Source: JARIHD01 sp964610985
Lineage (GTDB): Bacteria > Patescibacteriota > Saccharimonadia > Saccharimonadales > UBA4665
Direction of reading: 5' to 3'
Assembly: GCA_964610985.1 (NCBI GenBank)
Contig: CAZSZJ010000012.1
Span: 1 to 36,543 of the forward strand
Length of the DNA stretch: 36,543 bases
Shown: piece after piece, positions 15,248-22,422 of the stretch
How positions within the stretch are numbered: position 1 is the first letter of the stretch
Layout: each line of letters begins with the position of its first letter
Program-made: the position numbers and the translations under genes
Notes under the pieces: model-generated
Databases searched by the model: none
Seen by the model: only the letters and a program-made list of their open reading frames with translations
What the model was told of the DNA's origin: nothing

Positions 15248-15940
15248 TCACTCCGAAAACTGCGCCAGCCGCTGAACAAGTTGGTCGCTCACTGGCAATA
15301 ATTCGCCAATATTCTTGATATATTGAATAACTTTTGGTGGCTGTCCGTCAAATGCCAAACGCAGCAATTTTATATGATCTGCTCCAAAAACACCTTGGCT
15401 ACTTGCCTCCGGGGTAAATACCATATGCTCAAAGTCAAACGCGTACCGCTGTTCGGCAGTCAGCTTGGTCCCTTTTTCATCTGTTTGCAGGTTAGGCGCG
15501 TGGCCGTTCATGCGCAGCAACTGTGATGCAAACCAAAATGTGATAACCTGTCGAGCCACTTCACGGTCATTCAGCGCCATAAAGGCCTGGTCAAGCAAGT
15601 CAAAAAACTCGGGTTCGGGTTCGTCTTCGGTAACCTTGTTCAGTTTCTTTATTAGGTCATAGCCCAGCATGGTGCGGTCTAGATTACTCACAATCTGGTC
15701 ATAATGCGTTATTAGCCGGGTCGAAACCAGCGTACCAATATCTCCTCGCCCTCTAATAAACGTAATTTCGCTCACACTAAACAGTTCGATACCACCAGCC
15801 ATCTTGGACTTTACGCGGCGCACACCTTTGGCCAGCAGACGCAATTTTCCCTGATCAGGGGTCAGCAGTGTAAGGATCCGATCGGCTTCGCCGTAATCTG
15901 TCCTCCCAAGGATAATTGCCTTGGTTACCAGTGTTTTCAT
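15248..15940 (-). CDS. recO: DNA repair protein RecO
   Basis: RecO anneals single strands and helps load RecA in the RecFOR pathway. The 230 aa fit: the N-terminal OB fold begins MKTLVTKAIILGRTDYGEADRILTLLT, followed by KGVRRVKSK and a helical C-terminal domain. Many RecO proteins hold a four-Cys zinc finger in that domain. Here the corresponding stretch (LQTDEKGTKLTAEQRYAFDFEHMVFTPE) has no cysteines, so the zinc site is missing. It is the last gene of a unit with the receiver-like gene, the two overlapping as ATGA at 15937-15940. Confidence 0.9.
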   Translation of the reverse strand: MKTLVTKAIILGRTDYGEADRILTLLTPDQGKLRLLAKGVRRVKSKMAGGIELFSVSEITFIRGRGDIGTLVSTRLITHYDQIVSNLDRTMLGYDLIKKLNKVTEDEPEPEFFDLLDQAFMALNDREVARQVITFWFASQLLRMNGHAPNLQTDEKGTKLTAEQRYAFDFEHMVFTPEASSQGVFGADHIKLLRLAFDGQPPKVIQYIKNIGELLPVSDQLVQRLAQFSE

Positions 15941-16317
15941 GCCGTTAAAACTTCTCCGACGGTACGCATCAAACGCTCTAGCGAAGTACGGGGTTTATAT
16001 AAACACGCTGCCACGCCAAAGTCGCGCAACAGCGTTTGCCGCGCTTGCTCAAAAGAGCCTCTCGTCAGACTGGATAACACGACCACCGGAACCTCCAGCC
16101 ACTCCGCATACGAACGAAATTCGTGCAAAAATTCGATGCCATCATGAGCCACCAATTGTAGCTCCACGATCACGATATCCGGTATTTGGGTGTCCGCAAG
16201 GTTAAGCGCATCTTGTGCCGTAGTGGCATGCGCCACTTTATGCCCAGCATGCGCCAAAGCTTTTTGATAACTACGGGCGAGCACGGTGTCTGGTTCGATC
16301 AATAATACATCTGCCAT
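15937..16317 (-). CDS. pseudo-receiver protein (response-regulator fold with Asp replaced by Glu)
   Basis: A stand-alone receiver domain of 126 aa. The fold markers are present: VLLIEPD at strand 1 (acidic E8, D10), VVVLSS with a Ser at the switch position, and Lys108 in CLYKP. The phosphoacceptor is changed: in PDIVIVELQL the residue after IVIV is Glu52 instead of Asp. Glu at this site often mimics the phosphorylated state or removes phosphorylation. It is encoded 11 nt after the kinase-like gene and overlaps recO by 4 nt. With its inactive kinase-like partner it probably signals by binding, not by phosphotransfer. Confidence 0.8.
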   Translation of the reverse strand: MADVLLIEPDTVLARSYQKALAHAGHKVAHATTAQDALNLADTQIPDIVIVELQLVAHDGIEFLHEFRSYAEWLEVPVVVLSSLTRGSFEQARQTLLRDFGVAACLYKPRTSLERLMRTVGEVLTA

Positions 16318-16328
16318 GAATACAATAA

Positions 16329-17054
16329 TTATACAAACTGTAATTGTTGACTAGGCTGCAAGGTTGTTGCTAGGCCTTGCATATTTTGATGCCTGTCGAC
16401 ATGGAGGCGCGTTTCCATGGCCCCTAGAATGGTCTCGGCAATAAATAAACCGGCGCCACTTCCCTTACAGATAGCTCCAAAGGACTGCGCTGCCCGCCCC
16501 TGCAGCTGCAAAGCGCGCCGCCATTGGCCGCCGGTAATGCTCTCGAAGTCGCCATACAACCCCGTCACTATACCATGAGGGGTACGGTGTACTGCCAAAG
16601 TCAGCCGTCCCTCCGGTCGGGAGTATCCCTCTAATAGTGCATACCCGACCGCCAATAGCGCCGCCTTTAGACCGGCCTGATGCGCCATAACAGGCTCGTA
16701 TTTACCTGCGATCCGGACGTCAAGCCTGGTATGGTACTGCCGTGCAAACCCCTGCAGTTCGTGTGCCACGTCCACCAATAGTGACGAAACTGAAACTGGC
16801 TCAATCGTCAGTTGCTCCTGCCCCTCTAGCAGCTGCATCCCTAGCAGATAACTCTCCACCAAGGTAAGCGCGGCCGTGGCCTGGGCATGAATGACCTGGG
16901 CATCAGGTGAGTCAGAAAAATGGCCAGACAACTGCGCCAGTTCAGCCTCTCTAGAAATTATTGTCAGAGGTGAGGTCAGCTGTTCGGCAATCGACCGCAA
17001 CAAAGTGGCCGAAGAACCCCCCATCGCAAATTGTGCGGCATTGCCGTCTAGCAC
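16329..17054 (-). CDS. degenerate histidine-kinase-like protein
   Basis: 241 aa, soluble, no sensor or membrane segment. Residues 20-35 (SIAEQLTSPLTIISREAEL) match the H-box region of a DHp domain, but the His of HELRTPL is Glu. The later half resembles a HATPase_c domain: a G-box-like KGSGAGLFIAETIL (about 197-210) is present, while the Asn of the N-box is missing (LLAVGYALLEG). Autophosphorylation is therefore unlikely. I placed the start at GTG 17054, 6 nt after AAGGGG, because the -10 box TATACT lies inside the longer reading from TTG 17108. The next gene is the pseudo-receiver. Confidence 0.65.
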   Translation of the reverse strand: MLDGNAAQFAMGGSSATLLRSIAEQLTSPLTIISREAELAQLSGHFSDSPDAQVIHAQATAALTLVESYLLGMQLLEGQEQLTIEPVSVSSLLVDVAHELQGFARQYHTRLDVRIAGKYEPVMAHQAGLKAALLAVGYALLEGYSRPEGRLTLAVHRTPHGIVTGLYGDFESITGGQWRRALQLQGRAAQSFGAICKGSGAGLFIAETILGAMETRLHVDRHQNMQGLATTLQPSQQLQFV

Positions 17055-17077
17055 CTCTATCCCCTTTCTCTGACTCC

Positions 17078-17086
17078 AGTATACCA
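17078..17086 (-). promoter_or_regulatory. extended -10 promoter of the kinase-like/receiver/recO unit
   Basis: TGGTATACT on the minus strand. Transcription from near 17071 gives a 17-nt leader with AAGGGG 6 nt before GTG 17054. This is the reason for moving the start from the longer ORF. Confidence 0.55.
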
Positions 17087-17131
17087 CCACCCTGGAGTCA
17101 TCGGGCAAAAACCCGAAAGATACCAGAAAAA

Positions 17132-17797
17132 CTACGGTACAAAACTAAAGTTAGGCAATATGTTGGTGTCGAGGTCGCCTTTAAAGTCGTTGGATTCGGT
17201 CCAAACTTTGAGTGTCATATTGCGAAGTGGCAATACAACCATCGTGCCCTGTTTGGTGGTGGTGATCTGGCCGTCGATCCGCGAACCGACAACGCTTGGA
17301 ACCTTTGGCAAGGTGTATGGTTTGATGGTCGCCTTGCCAGTATCGAGACGCGATTTAAATTGATCCAAAACGTTCTTATAGTCAGTGTTCACCAATTCTA
17401 CGCGGAGCGCAAATGAGTTGTTGGGGTCGGTCACATTCGGCACAACCTTGGGCTGGAAGAAACCGGTAATCGGTGCGCTGCCCCGCTCATTTTCCACGAC
17501 GTATGCACTCCACGTTTTAGGATAATTAACCGTTACGTTACCAAACTGGGCCGGCCCGATGTATGTATCGAAAGGTTTTTTGGCGTCTTCGGCAAATTTT
17601 GTGGCGTCTTCGGTCTTTTGCGCTTCGCGTGCGGCTGCCGCAGCGACTGCCGACTTCTGATCACTATTGGTCTTGTAATCTGCCCGGCCCGTAAATGCCC
17701 AGATTCCAAAGGCGGCGGCACCCATAAAGAATACAACTATCAATATAAGAGGAATAAGCAATACATTGATTGCGCCGCGTTCATTCAACTTGTCCAT
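17132..17797 (-). CDS. hypothetical membrane-anchored protein, 221 aa
   Basis: A single N-terminal membrane helix (about residues 9-35, VLLIPLILIVVFFMGAAAFGIWAF) anchors an extracellular domain. After an Ala/Lys/Glu-rich stalk (about 45-70) comes a beta-rich region starting FGNVTVNYPKTWSAYV and ending VWTESNDFKGDLDTNILPNFSF. The pattern resembles PsbP/lipoprotein-like domains seen in Saccharibacteria and other CPR groups, without a clear function. The ATG at 17797 is 7 nt after a TACCAT box, so the ORF start at 17908 is not used. Confidence 0.65.
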   Translation of the reverse strand: MDKLNERGAINVLLIPLILIVVFFMGAAAFGIWAFTGRADYKTNSDQKSAVAAAAAREAQKTEDATKFAEDAKKPFDTYIGPAQFGNVTVNYPKTWSAYVVENERGSAPITGFFQPKVVPNVTDPNNSFALRVELVNTDYKNVLDQFKSRLDTGKATIKPYTLPKVPSVVGSRIDGQITTTKQGTMVVLPLRNMTLKVWTESNDFKGDLDTNILPNFSFVP

Positions 17798-17804
17798 ATC
17801 GGTT

Positions 17805-17834
17805 ATGGTATCGTAATTTGCACCACGTGCGCAA
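17805..17834 (-). promoter_or_regulatory. promoter of the anchored protein, leaderless type
   Basis: TTGCGC (17829-17834), 18 nt, TACCAT (17805-17810), then 7 nt to the ATG at 17797. The -35 box lies just past the stop of the methyltransferase gene, which ends at 17838. Confidence 0.55.
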
Positions 17835-17837
17835 GTA

Positions 17838-18326
17838 CTATTTGTATTCATACAAAAAAACACCGTCGAGTTCCTGCGCTGGTTCACGTCCTGGAATGGT
17901 AAACGCAAAACTAGCCAACTTGGTCGGCCCCCTGTGCCACTGACCTATGCGTTTGTCCAGCTTACCCATATACTTCGGTAGCATAAAGGTAAAGATGGCG
18001 TCGGCTTTCGGCCACTTCGGCCCCCAGTAGCTTGCCCAAACAATTCGCACTTGCCCCCGATATTTCCATGTCATTAGATACGAAACGAGCACCAGCACCG
18101 GGTTAAGTTCTACGCCCACAACATGCAGTCCGCGTTTAGCGGCCGCCAATAGCACCCTGCCATCACCAGAACCAAGCTCCAAAAGCGTCTGCCCAGGCCG
18201 CAGATCTAGCAAATCCAGCGCACTATCGAGCTGCTTGCGCATTGTTGGCAAATATGGCGGTCCTACCAGCACCACCATACCAAATAGCATCAGGATCGCC
18301 ACGCCAAAAAATACCAACAAAAACAT
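17838..18326 (-). CDS. membrane-anchored class I SAM-dependent methyltransferase
   Basis: 162 aa. An N-terminal hydrophobic helix (MFLLVFFGVAILMLFGMVVLVGPP) precedes a Rossmann core with motif I LLELGSGDGRVLLAAAKRG and the acidic end of strand 2 (VVGVELNPVLV). The core is short: it ends after motif V-like IPGREPAQELDG. Substrate not evident. It might act on a membrane lipid or protein. The start at 18326 follows AGGAG at 9 nt and comes 4 nt after the xseB stop, so it is the fourth gene of the flippase/xseA/xseB unit. Confidence 0.8.
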   Translation of the reverse strand: MFLLVFFGVAILMLFGMVVLVGPPYLPTMRKQLDSALDLLDLRPGQTLLELGSGDGRVLLAAAKRGLHVVGVELNPVLVLVSYLMTWKYRGQVRIVWASYWGPKWPKADAIFTFMLPKYMGKLDKRIGQWHRGPTKLASFAFTIPGREPAQELDGVFLYEYK

Positions 18327-18330
18327 CAGC

Positions 18331-18543
18331 CTACACTCCTCTCTGCCCTGCGGCTGCTTGGAGCGTGAGCTTTTCAATCGTATTTTCGGCTTCGCCTAGA
18401 TGTTTTTCCAGCTGAGCAATCAGTTTCAGGCCCTTTTCGTACAGCTTTACTGCTTCATCTACCTGAATACTAGGCTGCTGCAGCGCCGCCAGCACCTCGT
18501 CGAGTTCAAAACTCAAAGCCTGATAATCTTTGGTCTTTGCCAT
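18331..18543 (-). CDS. xseB: exodeoxyribonuclease VII small subunit
   Basis: XseB is the small helical subunit of ExoVII, which degrades single-stranded DNA into oligonucleotides. The 70-aa protein has the expected hairpin of helices: LSFELDEVLAALQQPSIQVDEAVKLYEKGLKLI... EAENTIEKL. Its ATG is 1 nt after the xseA stop, so the two are translated together. Confidence 0.95.
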   Translation of the reverse strand: MAKTKDYQALSFELDEVLAALQQPSIQVDEAVKLYEKGLKLIAQLEKHLGEAENTIEKLTLQAAAGQRGV

Positions 18544-18544
18544 A

Positions 18545-19666
18545 CTAGTCCTTCATTGTAATCGTTTTTATGGCAGATGTCAGCCGCGCGTCAGCCAGTT
18601 CCACCGAAATTTCTTGTCCAGGCAAAAGTTCTTTGCCACTACGCACCATTTTGTCGCCAGCCCGAATCAAAGCGTACCCCCGTGCGAGCGCTGCCTGCGG
18701 GTTAAATGCCTCAAGCAATTGTCGTCGCACGCCGATATTTTCTCTTCCCTGGGCTGCAATCTGCTGCACACTGTTCTGTAGCGTTTCGTGCAAAATCTTG
18801 AGTTCCTGCCGGGCGTCCATCAGATGGCGTTCAACTATATGGCCTAGTCGATTATGCATTTCGCGCAACCGCGCCAGCGCCGCATTGCGGTCAGGAACCA
18901 ATAACTCCGCTGCATTGCTCGGCGTACTCGCTCGCTGATCGGCAGCCAGTTCGGCCAGACTAATATCAACCTCATGGCCAATCGCAACGATCGTTGGAAT
19001 ACGACTGGCAGCAACTGCGCGCGTGACCTGCTCGGTGCTGAATCCTTGCAGATCCTCGGCACTACCACCGCCCCGCGTTACTACTAGTACATCAGGCGCA
19101 TCGGCCATTGCGTTAAATTGTGCGATCGCCTGCACTACCTGCGCCGGTGAGGCTTCGCCCTGCACTTGCACATCAATCAGCGTAATCCGCAGTCCGCCCC
19201 ACCGCGCCGCCAAAATCTTTATAAAGTCGCGGTAAGCCGCCGACTCGCTCGAGGCAACCAGTCCGATATGCGCCGGAGGAAACGGCAATGGCCTTTTACG
19301 TTCCACATCAAACAAACCTTCATGCGCCAGCTTGGCCTCCAGTAATTTTGCAGCCTTCTTGATCGACCCTTCGCCCACTGGTTGAATCATATGCGCAGTT
19401 ACACTGAACCCGTACTGCGTATGCAGCTTCGGAACGCCACGCACCGCCACCATCATACCGTCCTCCAGCGGCCCGGGCAGCTGCTGCACTGTGGCAAAAA
19501 ATCGCACCGTCGCACCGTCGTCCTTTAGATCAAAATACACCCATCGGCCCTTGCTTACCCGAAAATTTGCAAGCTCGCCCATAATCGTAACGCCTGGATA
19601 TGCGTATTCCAGAGTCTGATTCAGGACGGCGACAAATTCGCTGACCGTAAACGCCGGATCAGACAT
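18545..19666 (-). CDS. xseA: exodeoxyribonuclease VII large subunit
   Basis: Catalytic subunit of ExoVII. The N-terminal OB-fold (FTVSEFVAVLNQTLEYAYPGVTIMGELANFRVSKGRWVYFDLKDDGA) is followed by the nuclease core with GLVASSESAAYRDF, VTRGGGSAEDLQGF and GHEVDISLAELAADQRASTPSNAAEL, then long coiled helices that bind XseB and a C-terminal strand region. At 373 aa it is shorter than many. An ORF start at 19732 is longer but would overlap the flippase gene; the ATG at 19666 overlaps its stop by 8 nt. Confidence 0.96.
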   Translation of the reverse strand: MSDPAFTVSEFVAVLNQTLEYAYPGVTIMGELANFRVSKGRWVYFDLKDDGATVRFFATVQQLPGPLEDGMMVAVRGVPKLHTQYGFSVTAHMIQPVGEGSIKKAAKLLEAKLAHEGLFDVERKRPLPFPPAHIGLVASSESAAYRDFIKILAARWGGLRITLIDVQVQGEASPAQVVQAIAQFNAMADAPDVLVVTRGGGSAEDLQGFSTEQVTRAVAASRIPTIVAIGHEVDISLAELAADQRASTPSNAAELLVPDRNAALARLREMHNRLGHIVERHLMDARQELKILHETLQNSVQQIAAQGRENIGVRRQLLEAFNPQAALARGYALIRAGDKMVRSGKELLPGQEISVELADARLTSAIKTITMKD

Positions 19667-20741
19667 TATGTTTTTCTTTACGATGGTCTTCGGCCAGCTC
19701 TTTCGTATCCGGATCTTCCTGGAGTGTCGCATGGTACAAAACCCACCCTGGTGGAACCTGAATCAACGTACTCAGTACACGGTACATAACGGTCACCGGC
19801 AGACTAACCGCCGCCGGGATACCCGCCGCCACCAGCACACCAGTCATGAGCGCTTCATAAATACCCACACCTCCTGGCATTACCGAAACCAGTCCGGCAA
19901 AGTTGGCTACGGCGTACGCCAAAATTACCGCACCCAGATTTACCCATTCGTTAAATGCCAAATACACCACGTAAATCGCCAGAATTTCGGTAAAGTTAGC
20001 CAGCAGCGCCCACAAAAATGGCAGCTTCAGCTCACGCCAGCGCGTTTCAATCGTCTTGTAGTTATGATGTAAGTCGTCAAACACCCGCTCTACGCGCGCA
20101 ATACTTATCGTCTCTGGTGAATTCGGCATAAAAAAATGAAGCACGCGGTTGAGCGCCCGCGTCAAAAACGTAAACGTCGCATTAATCCGCTTCTTGCTGC
20201 CAATAATCATCACAAAACCGAATGTTCCTACGATCATGAGCGTCGTTATAGTCGACGTCACCAGCACCACAAAGTCATTCGCCTTATTTTCGACCGCCAA
20301 AAACAGCAACCCAGCGACCAACAGTACTTCAAACGACAAAATCAACAGCGCCACTTTTATTAGCTGCACCAGTGTAGCCTTACTGCCGGTAATCTCCTTG
20401 TCTTTTAGCCGCACGCCAAAATACGAAATCCCCGAAATCCCTCCGCTCGGAAATACATGGTTTACAAAATTCAGTTCCAGCGCCACACGATACAGTCTGG
20501 AATATCGAATCTTGTTGCCCAACATCGCAAACAACCCCTGATACATCTTGGTTTGCGAGTGATAATTCAGCGCCTGCACTGGTATCAGCAAAAGCAGCAG
20601 CCAGGCATTCACCCGCGCTAAGTTCTTGAACGTTTCAACCAGCTGTTCGCGAATTGCAAACACCAAAACAAGCAGCGCGATCACCGTCACAATATTTAGC
20701 AGCAATTTCCAATGTCGTTTCAAAAAAGGTCGTTCACTCAT
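19659..20741 (-). CDS. flippase-like membrane protein (LPG synthase TM / UPF0104 family)
   Basis: 360 aa with about eight membrane helices. The family includes the flippase half of MprF (lysyl-phosphatidylglycerol synthase) and glycolipid-related membrane proteins. Sequence features: N-terminal MSERPFLKRHWKLLLN, the LNFVNHVFPSGGISG loop, MPGGVGIYEALM, and VMYRVLSTLIQVPPGWVLY near the end. It lacks the cytosolic synthase domain. The ATG at 20741 is 8 nt after TATAAT, probably leaderless, and heads the xseA-xseB-methyltransferase unit. The cargo is unknown. Confidence 0.88.
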   Translation of the reverse strand: MSERPFLKRHWKLLLNIVTVIALLVLVFAIREQLVETFKNLARVNAWLLLLLIPVQALNYHSQTKMYQGLFAMLGNKIRYSRLYRVALELNFVNHVFPSGGISGISYFGVRLKDKEITGSKATLVQLIKVALLILSFEVLLVAGLLFLAVENKANDFVVLVTSTITTLMIVGTFGFVMIIGSKKRINATFTFLTRALNRVLHFFMPNSPETISIARVERVFDDLHHNYKTIETRWRELKLPFLWALLANFTEILAIYVVYLAFNEWVNLGAVILAYAVANFAGLVSVMPGGVGIYEALMTGVLVAAGIPAAVSLPVTVMYRVLSTLIQVPPGWVLYHATLQEDPDTKELAEDHRKEKHNV

Positions 20742-20749
20742 ATCGAACT

Positions 20750-20755
20750 ATTATA
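20750..20755 (-). promoter_or_regulatory. TATAAT box of the flippase gene, leaderless type
   Basis: Perfect -10 box on the minus strand, 8 nt before the ATG at 20741. The -35 position is weak. It shares the 90-nt divergent gap with the Trm11-like gene. Confidence 0.6.
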
Positions 20756-20814
20756 GCTTATTGTGGTTTCAGATTGTGTTCTCTTTTTATACGCTACCAG
20801 GGTGTTGATTTTTT

Positions 20815-20823
20815 TGCTATAAT
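20815..20823 (+). promoter_or_regulatory. extended -10 promoter of the Trm11-like gene, leaderless type
   Basis: TGCTATAAT (perfect extended -10), 8 nt before the ATG at 20832. No ribosome-binding site between. It should be strong. Confidence 0.65.
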
Positions 20824-20831
20824 ACGCCGAC

Positions 20832-22022
20832 ATGGACCACAAAAGTATATTTGTGCTGGGCCGACAGCCAGCTATAGGTCGTGCCGAACTAGAAAGCTTA
20901 TTTGGAGCAGAGCACCTCGAACCAATTGGCGAATACGCCGTCGCTTCGGACATCCCCCTTCAGGACATTCAGTTTGACCGAATTGGTAGTAGCATCCGCC
21001 TGGCAAAGCCACTATCCGTCATCAACACCACCAAATGGTCAGACATTGTTAGGCATATTATGCGCGAACTGCCCAAAAACATGGACTACATCCCCGAAGG
21101 CAAAGTAAAACTCGGTGTCAGCGCCTACGGTCTCAAAGTCGAACCACGTCAGCTGCTGCGCCTGGGACTTGAAGCCAAAAAACTCGCCCGTGCCCATGGC
21201 CGCACCTCCATCCGCATCGTTCCCAACACCGAAGTCACTCTCAATAGCGCCCAAGTACTACATAACGGCCTAACCGGCGAATGCGGCCGCGAAACCCTCT
21301 GCATCAAATACGGCGACAAAACCTATTTTGCCCAAACTGTCGCCATCCAAAACATCGACGCTTACGCGAAGCGTGACCACGGCCGCCCCAAACGCGACGC
21401 CTATGTGGGCATGTTGCCGCCAAAATTGGCGCAAACCATTATTAATCTGGGTACGGGTCCCTTGTCTGCCACGTCCGATCACATTGTCCTGGATCCGTTT
21501 TGCGGCACAGGCGTTGTCTTGCAAGAAGCGCTCCTGATGGGCTACGGCGCATATGGTTCCGATATCGAGCCGCGCATGATTGACTACAGCCAGAGGAACC
21601 TGGAATGGCTCACCACAACCCATGGCACCGCCGGCGACCCCACCCTGGAGGTCGGCGATGCCACCACACATGCATGGCAACGCCCCTTCTCTGTTGTAGC
21701 TGGCGAGTCCTACCTGGGCCGTGCCATAAAACAATGGCCCACTGCCGACAAACTCCACGAAATAGTCGGTACTTGCAATGTCATTATTACTAAATTCCTC
21801 GAAAACCTGGCCAAACAGATTCCTAGTGGCACACGCTGCTGCATTGCCGTTACGGCATGGCAGTCGCCCGACGGCCGCATTTTACACCTTCCGATGCTTG
21901 ACCGCCTCGAGGATTTAGGGTACAATCGAGTGAGATTTTCTGGAGCAAGCGACAAAGAGATGGTGTACCGCCGTCCTGACCAATTGGTCGCCCGCGAGCT
22001 CCTCGTAATAACAAGGAAGTAA
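20832..22022 (+). CDS. Trm11-like SAM-dependent methyltransferase
   Basis: 396 aa. Trm11/Trm14-family proteins combine a THUMP RNA-binding part and a Rossmann methyltransferase. Recognised here are RDHGRPKRDAYVGMLPPKLA (181-200), which marks the family, motif I LDPFCGTGVVLQEALLMGY (about 220-238) and the SDIEPRM turn. Motif IV is not the usual (D/N)PPY: the region reads VVAGESYLGRA (about 288-298), so the methylation site of the substrate may differ. The N-terminal 170 residues would hold the THUMP domain. It is leaderless and joined to rpmA by a 10-nt gap. Confidence 0.85.
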   Translation: MDHKSIFVLGRQPAIGRAELESLFGAEHLEPIGEYAVASDIPLQDIQFDRIGSSIRLAKPLSVINTTKWSDIVRHIMRELPKNMDYIPEGKVKLGVSAYGLKVEPRQLLRLGLEAKKLARAHGRTSIRIVPNTEVTLNSAQVLHNGLTGECGRETLCIKYGDKTYFAQTVAIQNIDAYAKRDHGRPKRDAYVGMLPPKLAQTIINLGTGPLSATSDHIVLDPFCGTGVVLQEALLMGYGAYGSDIEPRMIDYSQRNLEWLTTTHGTAGDPTLEVGDATTHAWQRPFSVVAGESYLGRAIKQWPTADKLHEIVGTCNVIITKFLENLAKQIPSGTRCCIAVTAWQSPDGRILHLPMLDRLEDLGYNRVRFSGASDKEMVYRRPDQLVARELLVITRK

Positions 22023-22032
22023 ATCAAACCAT

Positions 22033-22305
22033 ATGTCACACGTAAAAGCAGGCGGAACAGCCAAGAATATCAACGACAGCCCCGGAAAGCGCCTCGGCGT
22101 TAAAGTTTACGGTGGCCAAAAAGTACGCACCGGTCAGGTAATCGTACGTCAGGTCGGCATGACCAAGCGCGCCGGCAAGGGTGCGACCGTTAGCCGCAAC
22201 TACACCCTACACGCCGAAAAAGACGGTGTTGTAACCTACAAGACCCGCAAAGTTCGCCGTTTCACCGGCAAAACCGTTCGCCGCGTCGAAGTTACCGTCG
22301 AATAA
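22033..22305 (+). CDS. rpmA: ribosomal protein bL27
   Basis: A 90-aa protein opening SHVKAGGTAKNINDSPGKRLGVKVYGGQKVRTG, the bL27 signature with its basic tail that reaches toward the peptidyl-transferase centre. There is no cleaved N-terminal extension like that of Firmicutes bL27. Its ribosome-binding site AAGGA lies within the end of the upstream methyltransferase gene. The usual partner rplU is not in this window, and a terminator follows directly. Confidence 0.97.
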   Translation: MSHVKAGGTAKNINDSPGKRLGVKVYGGQKVRTGQVIVRQVGMTKRAGKGATVSRNYTLHAEKDGVVTYKTRKVRRFTGKTVRRVEVTVE

Positions 22306-22327
22306 AACGCAGAGTTTCCTTGTTATT

Positions 22328-22360
22328 AAATAACCTTCGTTCTCGAGGGTTATTTCTTTT
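22328..22360 (+). terminator. intrinsic terminator after rpmA
   Basis: AAATAACCTTCG pairs with CGAGGGTTATTT (12 bp with one G-T pair) around a TTCT loop and is followed by CTTTT. It ends the Trm11-like/rpmA unit. Confidence 0.8.
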
Positions 22361-22422
22361 CAGGCTGCCCGCCTCCTACTGGCCGTCGATTTCGCCTGGA
22401 GGAATAATCGTGCCCGTCGAAC

